A stretch of DNA of 12,799 bases from Nocardioidaceae bacterium. GTDB taxonomy: Bacteria > Actinomycetota > Actinomycetes > Propionibacteriales > Nocardioidaceae. Below the pieces are notes generated by a model, which saw only the letters and a program-made list of their open reading frames with translations, was not told where the DNA came from and did no database searches. The stretch spans positions 1 to 12,799 of the forward strand of contig JAGQUE010000035.1 of assembly GCA_020438665.1 (NCBI GenBank). The letters run 5' to 3'. Below are positions 1-6,872 of the stretch, one piece after another (within the stretch, counting starts at the first letter, position 1; each line of letters begins with the position of its first letter). The position numbers and the translations under genes are program-made.

Positions 1-147
1 GACCGCCACGGCGGCGATCCCCACGAGGCTCGCCGTGAGGCCGACCACCACCCCGACGGGGGCACGATCGGCGTCATAGGGCACGAGGAAATAGACGAGC
101 AGCAGCCCCACCGGGGGCGCCAGGTTGGTCAGCCACGAGCGTGCCAC
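1..147 (-). CDS. Partial membrane protein, N-terminal part only
   Basis: The gene reads leftward and runs off the window, leaving the first 49 codons. It starts at GTG 147-145. A TAA lies in frame four codons upstream (159-157), so no longer start exists. The visible residues begin VARSWLTNL (Met at the first position in the protein) and hold two hydrophobic stretches, about 12-23 and 32-49, separated by the short polar turn YDADRAP. That is the start of a small multi-pass membrane protein. Some actinobacterial two-pore-type potassium channel proteins begin in a similar way, but no selectivity filter is in view, so this is only a guess. It lies 25 bases downstream of the YihY-like gene on the same strand and has its own -10-like hexamer, so it may be transcribed separately without a leader. 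Confidence 0.6.
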   Translation of the reverse strand, partial: MARSWLTNLAPPVGLLLVYFLVPYDADRAPVGVVVGLTASLVGIAAVAV

Positions 148-152
148 GCTCG
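136..152. repeat. 17-bp perfect inverted repeat over the start codon of the first gene
   Basis: Arms CGAGCGTG (136-143) and CACGCTCG (145-152) flank a single C. The GTG start of the partial membrane protein (147-145) lies inside the right arm, and the -10-like hexamer lies just beyond it. It could be an operator or a short 5' hairpin in a leaderless message. An 8-bp arm pair is not rare in G+C-rich DNA, so only the position makes it worth noting. Confidence 0.25.
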
Positions 153-153
153 G

Positions 154-159
154 ACTTTA
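154..159 (-). promoter_or_regulatory. -10-like hexamer TAAAGT, leaderless start
   Basis: On the minus strand TAAAGT is followed by six bases (ccgagc) and then the GTG start of the partial membrane protein. No purine-rich ribosome-binding site fits between them. TAnnnT about 6-7 bases before the start codon is the known actinobacterial signature of leaderless transcription. No clear -35 element is visible. Confidence 0.5.
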
Positions 160-172
160 GCCCGCGCGGACC

Positions 173-1027
173 TCAGTCCAGCGGCGGCTCGGCGGTGAGC
201 GCGATGCGTGCTCGCGCGCGGCCCAGCTCGGCGCTGACCACACTGACACTGACCATCACCGCGGTGAGCACCACGAGCCACCAGACCAGGCCGACGGCGA
301 CGCCGACGACGCCGTAGCGCTCGGAGTTGCGGCCGATCAGACCCGGCAGATAGAGCCCGGACCCCCAACCGGCCGCGGTCTGCGCGAGGGCGCCATAGAC
401 GGCGCCGGGCCACAGCGCCCGGAACGGCACCCGGCGGGCCAGCAGCAGGTGGAGCACCAGCGCCCACCCGAGCACGGCGAAGCCGAGCAGCAGCGGCACG
501 ATCACCAGCGACCCGAGGCCGGTCCCGCGCGCGATGCCCGCGACCCAGGTCACCAGGGCCGAGGCGCCCACCATGAGCAGCACCCCCAGCAGGCCGTACG
601 GCGCCCCACGGAAGCCGAGATAGGGCAACCGCCAGGCGCTGTCGACCGTGCGTCGGAGGGTGCGGGCGAAGCTGTTGACCGAGAAGAGCACGATCAGGAC
701 GCTCAGCAGGCTGGTTCCCGACACCACGTCCGGGGGCCGGGTGAACAGCAGGTGCATGGTCTCGGCGGCCGTCCCGGTCAGCTCGAACTTGCGGATGAAG
801 TAGTCGGCCAGCCCCTGCCCGTCCGACGACGTCATGATCGTCGCGGTGACGACCAGCAAGGGCACCAGCGCGATGAACGCCTGACCAGCGAGCATCAGCA
901 CCCGGTCCCGGACGTCGACCGACAGGTGCGCCCGCACGGCACGCACCCACACCGGGTCGCCGGGCCGCTCGCGCATCAGGTCCAGCGCCAGGGTCCTGAC
1001 GTGGTCGACCTGCTCGCGGATCGGCAT
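173..1027 (-). CDS. YihY/BrkB-type inner-membrane protein
   Basis: This is a 284-residue multi-pass membrane protein. After a hydrophilic N-terminal stretch (1-40) come about six hydrophobic helices near 46-66, 105-122, 145-165, 172-197, 205-228 and 238-266. The order, the length and the basic segment ARTLRRTVDSAW after helix 2 match the YihY/virulence-factor-BrkB family (called YhjD in some members). That family was once misannotated as RNase BN, and its transport role is unsettled. I chose the ATG at 1027 because a GGGGGA tract lies about 10 bases upstream. A GTG at 1045 would add six residues but has no ribosome-binding site. The gene follows the cardiolipin synthase by 27 bases (9 if GTG is used), so the two are probably co-transcribed. 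The function of this pair is not shown by the sequence. Confidence 0.82.
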   Translation of the reverse strand: MPIREQVDHVRTLALDLMRERPGDPVWVRAVRAHLSVDVRDRVLMLAGQAFIALVPLLVVTATIMTSSDGQGLADYFIRKFELTGTAAETMHLLFTRPPDVVSGTSLLSVLIVLFSVNSFARTLRRTVDSAWRLPYLGFRGAPYGLLGVLLMVGASALVTWVAGIARGTGLGSLVIVPLLLGFAVLGWALVLHLLLARRVPFRALWPGAVYGALAQTAAGWGSGLYLPGLIGRNSERYGVVGVAVGLVWWLVVLTAVMVSVSVVSAELGRARARIALTAEPPLD

Positions 1028-1054
1028 GGCGGCATCATCCCCCACGAGGGCGGC

Positions 1055-2536
1055 TCACTGGAGCGCCGCGGTCAGCCGCATCACGTTGTCGACGTACTTC
1101 AGACGCGGCGGGCGCCGTTCCCACTCCTCCATCGTCAGCTCCCGCGCCCGCGACCGGTAGTCGTCCTGCACCGCTCGCATCGCATCGACGACCTCACTGC
1201 CCAGCATCATCAGGCTGATCTCGTAGTTGAGCCCGAACGACCGCATGTCCATGTTGCTCGACCCGATGACGGCGACGTCGTCGTCGACGGTGAAGTGTTT
1301 GGCGTGCAGGACCAGCGGCGCGGGATAGAGATGGATCCGCACACCCGCCTCCAGCAGCGCGCGATAGTACGACGCCTGCGCGTGCCCGACCATGAACTGG
1401 TCGGACTGCTCGCTCACGAACAGCTCCACGGCAACACCGCGCTGGGCGGCCGTGGTGACGGCATAGAGCAGCGACTCGTCGGGGACGAAATAGGGACTCG
1501 TGATCGAGAGCCGTTCGGTGGCGGCATAGATCAACGTCGTGAACAGGCGCAGGTTGTTCTCGGACGGATAGCCCGGCCCGCTCGGCACCAGCTGGCACGC
1601 CACGCCCCCGACGATGCCCTCGCCCACGGCGGGCGGCGCCGGCGGGCCGAGCCCGACCTCGAGTCCCTCCTCGGTCTCGGCGAACCAGTCCTGCGCGAAG
1701 ACCGCGTCCAAGGCGGTCACGATCGGTCCCTGCACCCGCACCATCAGCTCCACCCACTGGCGCCCCGCCTTGTGGTTCTTGGGCTTGTTGTAGCCGGGCT
1801 CGGTCAGGTTGAGCGAGCCGGTGAAGCCGACCCGTCCGTCCACCACCAGGAGCTTGCGGTGGTTGCGCAGGTCCGGCCGCCGGATCTTGCCGCGCAGCGG
1901 CGCTATGGGCAGCATCTCGCGCCAGCGGATCCGGGTCTCACCCAGTCGCGCGACGAGCTGGTCATACCCCGGGATCCCCTTGGAGCCCAGGTGGTCGAAG
2001 AGCAGGCGTACGTCCACTCCGCGCGCGGCCGCTGCGGTCATCGCGTCGAAGAGCGGCGCGGTCACCTCGTCCCACGCGGTGATATAGAACTCCACGTGGA
2101 CGAACCGCTCGGCGTTCTCGACCGCCTCGGCCATCGCCCGGATCGTCTCGCCATAGTCGGGCAGCAGCTCGACAGTGTTGTCACCGAGGAGCGGCAACGA
2201 GCCCAGCGTGCGGTTGAGCCAGACCACCGACGGAAGGTAGTCGGGCAGCTCGACGTCGGGCAGGTCGTCCACGACGGCGCGCGCCCGCTGGGCGATGACG
2301 TCGTTGACGCGTTGTTGTCGCTCGTGCCGCGTGCGCTCCAGGCGGGCGCGCCCCAGCACCAGGAACAGCAGCGTGCCGACGACCGGCCACAGCAGGACGG
2401 CCAGCAGCCACGCCATCCCCGTGGAGGGTTTCCGGTTGCCCGGGATCACTCCGAGCGCGACGATGCGCAGCCCGATCCCGAGGACCACGAGCAGGGCGGC
2501 GGCCAGGGCGACGAGCGTCGTTCCCGAATTCGGCAT
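1055..2536 (-). CDS. cls: Cardiolipin synthase-type phospholipase D protein
   Basis: This 493-residue membrane enzyme probably makes cardiolipin by phosphatidyl transfer between lipid molecules. Two N-terminal helices (about 5-30 and 41-62) form the usual PLD N-terminal anchor. Two phosphatidyltransferase domains follow, each with an intact HKD motif: H226-R-K228 with D233, then GSLN, and H411-A-K413 with D418, then GSSNMDMRS. Length and layout match bacterial ClsA-type synthases. Actinobacteria also make cardiolipin with a CDP-alcohol phosphotransferase, so the physiological substrate is inferred and another phosphatidyl transfer is possible. The ATG at 2536 has no ribosome-binding site, but TAACGT sits six bases upstream, suggesting a leaderless message. 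It leads a pair with the YihY-like gene and is divergent from the HdeD-like gene. Confidence 0.88.
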   Translation of the reverse strand: MPNSGTTLVALAAALLVVLGIGLRIVALGVIPGNRKPSTGMAWLLAVLLWPVVGTLLFLVLGRARLERTRHERQQRVNDVIAQRARAVVDDLPDVELPDYLPSVVWLNRTLGSLPLLGDNTVELLPDYGETIRAMAEAVENAERFVHVEFYITAWDEVTAPLFDAMTAAAARGVDVRLLFDHLGSKGIPGYDQLVARLGETRIRWREMLPIAPLRGKIRRPDLRNHRKLLVVDGRVGFTGSLNLTEPGYNKPKNHKAGRQWVELMVRVQGPIVTALDAVFAQDWFAETEEGLEVGLGPPAPPAVGEGIVGGVACQLVPSGPGYPSENNLRLFTTLIYAATERLSITSPYFVPDESLLYAVTTAAQRGVAVELFVSEQSDQFMVGHAQASYYRALLEAGVRIHLYPAPLVLHAKHFTVDDDVAVIGSSNMDMRSFGLNYEISLMMLGSEVVDAMRAVQDDYRSRARELTMEEWERRPPRLKYVDNVMRLTAALQ

Positions 2537-2542
2537 GGCGGC

Positions 2543-2548
2543 ACGTTA
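2543..2548 (-). promoter_or_regulatory. -10-like hexamer TAACGT before cls, leaderless start
   Basis: On the minus strand TAACGT is followed by gccgcc and then the ATG of the cardiolipin synthase gene at 2536. The spacing is exactly six bases, as in four other genes here, and no Shine-Dalgarno sequence is present. It lies in the 76-base divergent region shared with the HdeD-like gene. Confidence 0.55.
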
Positions 2549-2602
2549 GCCTGCGGATGAGTCGATTCGCCTGCGTCGACCTCGGGCCCACCACCATCCC
2601 TC

Positions 2603-2610
2603 GGGAGGAA
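2603..2610 (+). promoter_or_regulatory. Strong ribosome-binding site of the HdeD-like gene
   Basis: GGGAGGAA ends two bases before the ATG at 2613. It fixes the start of the HdeD-like gene and shows that this gene has a leadered message, unlike the divergent cls. The transcription start must lie within 2549-2602; I see no convincing -10 there. Confidence 0.7.
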
Positions 2611-2612
2611 CC

Positions 2613-3170
2613 ATGCAGCCTTCACTCGCCCCCACCTGGCAGATGCTCGTTGTGCGCGGCGTGCTCGGCCTCCTGCTCGGCATCCTGGCGATCGCCTGGC
2701 CGATCTCGACCGCGCTCGCGCTGATCACCCTCTTCGGGATCTGGGCCCTCGTCGACGGGGTGTCGTCCCTGGTGCAGGCATTCGTCAAGCCCAACCCCGG
2801 GCTGATCCGCGTCGCGCTGGCGCTGATGGGCCTGGTGGGCGTGGTTGCCGGCTTCGTCGCCATCGTCCACCCGATCAACGCTGCCGTCACACTGACGTGG
2901 TTCCTCGGCATCTGGCTGATCGCCCGTGGCGTCATGGAGCTGCTGCTGGCGTTCACGGCCAGCTCGCTGCGGCCGCAGTGGCTGATCCTCGTCGGGGCCG
3001 TGATCGACTTCGTCCTCGGCATCATGTTCGCGCTCAACCCTGGCAAGGGCGCGCTCGGGATCGCCACGTTCTTGGGCATCGTGGCGCTCGCCTGGGGTGC
3101 CGCCTACCTCGCCGCCGGCTTCGCGCTACGCAAGGTCACCACCGCGGTCGACGTCACGCCGGCCGCCTGA
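2613..3170 (+). CDS. HdeD family (DUF308) membrane protein
   Basis: This is a 185-residue, almost wholly hydrophobic protein with six predicted helices near 11-30, 33-56, 64-86, 89-115, 122-143 and 147-171. They form three similar hairpins joined by short loops with a Pro/Asn turn (WPIS, HPIN, NPGKG). This threefold DUF308 repeat is typical of HdeD. In E. coli HdeD contributes to acid resistance at high cell density. In actinobacteria the family is common and its role unproven, so 'acid resistance' should be read as a family name only. The start is set by GGGAGGAA just upstream. It is followed after three bases by another membrane-protein gene and probably forms an operon with it. Confidence 0.85.
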   Translation: MQPSLAPTWQMLVVRGVLGLLLGILAIAWPISTALALITLFGIWALVDGVSSLVQAFVKPNPGLIRVALALMGLVGVVAGFVAIVHPINAAVTLTWFLGIWLIARGVMELLLAFTASSLRPQWLILVGAVIDFVLGIMFALNPGKGALGIATFLGIVALAWGAAYLAAGFALRKVTTAVDVTPAA

Positions 3171-3173
3171 CCG

Positions 3174-4124
3174 GTGCCCTCGTCCCGCTCGCTCACCGCG
3201 CTGTCGCGAGCCCTTGCGGTCCTCGCGTGCCTGGTCCTGCCGCTGGCGCTCGTGTCGGCCTGGGTGTCGATGGTCGCGACCGACACCGATCGCTACGTGC
3301 GCACGGTGGGTCCGCTCGCCGACAGCCAGGTGGTCAAGGACGAGGTGGAGAAGCGGATCGAGACCCGGGTGATGTCCTCACTCGACGTCCAGACGAGGAT
3401 CCGCCAGCTGACCGACCAGGTCCGCAACGAGCGGCTCAACGGCTGGCTGCGTGCCCACCAGGGCGAGCTCGGCGACGGTGTGCGCAACGCGGTGCGCGCC
3501 GCGGTGCGCCGGGCCGTCGTCACGGTCGTGGACAGCGACCAGTTCCGGCCGGCGTGGGAGGAGGCCAATCGGTCCGCCCATGCCCAGCTGATCGCCGTGC
3601 TCGAGGGCGACTCCGGGGCCCTCGACGATCGCGGAAACGTGAGTGTTCCGCTCGGGACCTTGATCGGGACGGCCTTGGGAATCCTCGTCGACGAAGGTCT
3701 GCTCAGCGCCGACCGGGTCCCCGAGATCGACGCGAGCTTCCCACTGCTCGATGCCGATCAGGTGCACCGGGCGCAGCGCCTCTACCGCCTCGTGAGGGCG
3801 CTCGGGGTCGCGCTTCCGGTCCTGACGCTGGTGCTGGCGCTCGCCGCCGTCGTGGTGGGCCCGCAGCGGCGCCGGGTGGTCGTCTGGCTCGGAGTGGGTG
3901 CTGCCCTCGCGGCCGGCGTGGTCCTGGCGCTCCTGGTGCTCGGGCGCGGCCAGGTGCTCGGGATGCTCGGGCAGGATGACCGAGCGCTCGTCGGCGCCGT
4001 GTGGGACGTGGTGGCCCGCGGGCTGATCGTGACCGTCGGGGTCACCGCAGCAGTCGGTCTCGTGGCCGCGGCCGGCGGGTGGCTCGCCGGGAGGGCGGGC
4101 CGGCGGGATCAGATCTCGGCGTAG
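3174..4124 (+). CDS. Four-helix membrane protein of unknown function
   Basis: I do not recognise a named family for this 316-residue protein. It has a basic N-terminus, one helix at 12-34, a long polar region at about 35-205, and three further helices near 208-229, 235-256 and 278-303, with an arginine-rich loop (QRRR) between the second and third. The topology suggests a large domain outside the membrane, anchored at both ends. The polar part opens with the segment DTDRYVRTVGPLAD and is rich in Arg/Glu helices (50-135). Similar actinobacterial integral membrane proteins carry a comparable segment after helix 1. The GTG start at 3174 lies three bases after the HdeD-like stop, so translation is probably coupled. 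Its last 16 bases overlap the 3' end of the HAD gene on the other strand. Coding is supported by the length and consistent topology. Confidence 0.75.
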   Translation: MPSSRSLTALSRALAVLACLVLPLALVSAWVSMVATDTDRYVRTVGPLADSQVVKDEVEKRIETRVMSSLDVQTRIRQLTDQVRNERLNGWLRAHQGELGDGVRNAVRAAVRRAVVTVVDSDQFRPAWEEANRSAHAQLIAVLEGDSGALDDRGNVSVPLGTLIGTALGILVDEGLLSADRVPEIDASFPLLDADQVHRAQRLYRLVRALGVALPVLTLVLALAAVVVGPQRRRVVVWLGVGAALAAGVVLALLVLGRGQVLGMLGQDDRALVGAVWDVVARGLIVTVGVTAAVGLVAAAGGWLAGRAGRRDQISA

Positions 4125-4906
4125 CGGGTGACGGCCTCGACGAGGTCGGCGACGGAGTCGACGATGCGGCTGGGCCGGTAGGGATAGTTCTCAACCTCGT
4201 CGGCGCGGGTGGACCCGGTGGTCACCAGGATCGTCCGCAGCCCGGCCTCCAGCCCCGAGATCACGTCGGTCTCCATCCGGTCGCCCACGATGACGGTGGT
4301 CTCGGAGTGTGCCTCGAGCCGGTTGAGGGCGCTGCGCATCATCAGCGGGTTGGGCTTGCCGACGTAGTAGGGCTTGCGCCCCGTCGCCGTCTGGATCAGC
4401 GCCGCCACCGACCCCGTGGCCGGCAGGGTGCCGAGCGGGCTCGGGCCGCTCGGGTCGGGGTTGGTGGCGATGAAGCGGGCGCCCTTCTCGATCAGCCGGA
4501 TGGCGCGGGTGATCTGCTCGAAGGAATAGGTGCGGGTCTCGCCCAGCACGACATAGTCGGGCTTGCGGTCGGTCATCACATAGCCGGCGTCGTGCATCGC
4601 CGTGATGAGGCCGGACTCGCCGACGACGTACGCCGTCCCGTCCGGGCGCTGCTCGGCCAGGAACTGGGCGGTGGCCATCGCCGAGGTCCAGATCCGCCCC
4701 TCGGGGACGTCGATGCCGGACGCGAGCAGGCGGGCACGGAGGTCTCGGGGGGTGAAGATCGAGTTGTTGGTGAGCAGCAGGTACTTCAGGCCGGACCGCT
4801 CGAGGGTGGCGATGAACTCGGCCGCGCCGGGGATCGGGTCCTCCTCACGGACGAGCACGCCGTCCATGTCGGTCAACCAGGAGAGGATCGGCTTGGACTC
4901 GGTCAT
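4109..4906 (-). CDS. NagD-type HAD phosphatase (HAD-IIA)
   Basis: This 265-residue cytosolic phosphatase has all the expected HAD elements. Motif I is D13-M-D15-G-V-L, with the nucleophile and acid/base aspartates. Motif II lies in LLTNN (Thr46). K184 in GKPNP is motif III, and GDRMETD (D209, D214) is motif IV. A cap domain at about 65-175 includes VVGESGL and the TNPDPS segment typical of NagD relatives. The family removes phosphate from nucleotides, sugar phosphates or phosphoglycolate-like metabolites; the substrate here cannot be told. The ATG at 4906 has no ribosome-binding site, but GACAAT ends six bases before it, so a leaderless message is likely. It is divergent from the ABC exporter across 129 bases and convergent with the unknown membrane protein, overlapping it by 16 bases with no room for a separate terminator. 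Confidence 0.88.
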   Translation of the reverse strand: MTESKPILSWLTDMDGVLVREEDPIPGAAEFIATLERSGLKYLLLTNNSIFTPRDLRARLLASGIDVPEGRIWTSAMATAQFLAEQRPDGTAYVVGESGLITAMHDAGYVMTDRKPDYVVLGETRTYSFEQITRAIRLIEKGARFIATNPDPSGPSPLGTLPATGSVAALIQTATGRKPYYVGKPNPLMMRSALNRLEAHSETTVIVGDRMETDVISGLEAGLRTILVTTGSTRADEVENYPYRPSRIVDSVADLVEAVTRYAEI

Positions 4907-4912
4907 GGCGCC

Positions 4913-4918
4913 ATTGTC
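4913..4918 (-). promoter_or_regulatory. -10-like hexamer GACAAT before the HAD gene, leaderless start
   Basis: On the minus strand GACAAT (four of six matches to TATAAT) is followed by ggcgcc and then the ATG at 4906. The six-base spacing equals that of the four TAnnnT sites in this window. It is the weakest member of the set because the first base is G and the second pair is AC. Confidence 0.4.
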
Positions 4919-5023
4919 CCGGCAGGTGGTGTCGCGAAGCGAAACGGGGCGAGGCCGCTCGGCCGCGCTCCCCGACAGGGCCGCTGGGCGCATACTCGGT
5001 CGAGCGCTGTCGGTGCCGCCCTC

Positions 5024-5029
5024 TACGGT
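5024..5029 (+). promoter_or_regulatory. -10-like hexamer TACGGT before the ABC exporter, leaderless start
   Basis: TACGGT is followed by cggcag and then the ATG at 5036. The region upstream (4919-5023) is G+C-rich and shows no clear -35 element. The absence of a Shine-Dalgarno sequence and the six-base spacing support leaderless transcription of the exporter operon. The divergent HAD promoter lies about 105 bases away. Confidence 0.5.
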
Positions 5030-5035
5030 CGGCAG

Positions 5036-6021
<986 letters not shown>

Positions 6022-6025
<4 letters not shown>

Positions 6026-6867
6026 CCGCCACCGCGCCGCTCCCCCACCTCGAGCGACCGACGATCAGGCCCACCAGCCTGCTGAGCCAGTCGCTGGCGA
6101 TCACCCACCGCAACCTCATCCACATCAAGCGGATGCCCGAGATGCTGATGGACGTCACCATCCAGCCGGTGATGTTCGTCGTGCTGTTCGCATTCGTCTT
6201 CGGTGGCTCGATCAACGTGGCCGGCGCTGCCTCCGGCTACCGCGAGTGGCTGCTCGGCGGGATCATGGGCCAGACGATCGCCTTCGCGTCGTTCATCGTG
6301 GCGATCGGGCTGACCAACGACCTCGACAAGGGGATCGTCGACCGGATGCGGTCGCTGCCGATCAGCCCGGCGGCCGTGCTGGTGGGGCGCAGCTTCTCCA
6401 GCCTGATCCACTCGACGATCGGCATCGTGGTGATGTCGGTGACGGGGTTGTTCATCGGCTGGCGCATCCGCGGCAGCGTGGTCGACGCGCTGGTCGGCTA
6501 TGGCCTCCTGCTCCTGTGGGGCATCGCGATGATCTGGCTCGGCATCCTCGTCGGCTCGTCGATGCGCTCGGTGGAGGCCGTCCAGGGCGTCATGTTCACC
6601 ACGATCTTCCCGCTGACGTTCCTGTCCAACGCCTTCGCGCCGACCGAGCGGATGACGCCGGTGCTGCGGACCCTTGCGGAGTGGAACCCGATCTCCTCGC
6701 TGGTCCAGGGCGTCCGGGAGTCCTGGGGCAACACCAGCCCGGTGGGAGCCGACGCCGCCCTGCCTCTGCAACACCCCGTGCTGGCCACCGTGCTGTGGAC
6801 CGTCGGCCTGATCCTGCTGCTGGCTCCGCTGTCGATCCGCGCCTTCCAGCGCCGGACGTCGGCCTAG
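6022..6867 (+). CDS. DrrB-type ABC-2 exporter, membrane subunit
   Basis: This 281-residue ABC-2 permease has a hydrophilic N-terminus (1-44) and six predicted helices near 45-62, 75-97, 115-146, 155-178, 186-206 and 252-272. Family landmarks are the amphipathic segment LDKGIVDRMRSLPISP (101-116), LSNAFAP after helix 5 (201-207), and the WNPISSLVQGVRE stretch (221-233). Together with the ATPase encoded upstream it should form a dimeric exporter in the cytoplasmic membrane. Its ATG overlaps the stop of the ATPase gene (ATGA), so translation is coupled and the stoichiometry is probably matched. Its stop is only five bases from the stop of the convergent flavoprotein gene, and no terminator hairpin fits between them. 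Confidence 0.9.
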
Positions 6868-6872
6868 CCGGG

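Noticed and set aside
449..2560. A very long open frame (703 codons) on the plus strand opposite the YihY-like and cls genes
   Set aside because: The translation is rich in Arg, His, Gln and Asp with no recognisable motif or hydrophobic pattern, while the opposite strand has two intact HKD motifs and clear membrane helices. Long antisense frames are usual in G+C-rich DNA.
2897..3979. A 360-codon plus-strand frame across the HdeD-like and 316-aa genes
   Set aside because: It is a +1/+2 shadow full of Arg, Gly and Ala without any domain, and it conflicts with two genes that have sensible topology and start signals.
4001..5035. In-frame upstream extension of the ABC ATPase (about 345 extra codons)
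   Set aside because: The extension reads through the HAD gene on the other strand and has no domain. The ATPase family begins at the MPTTTTPFAIEAEGL region (ATG 5036).
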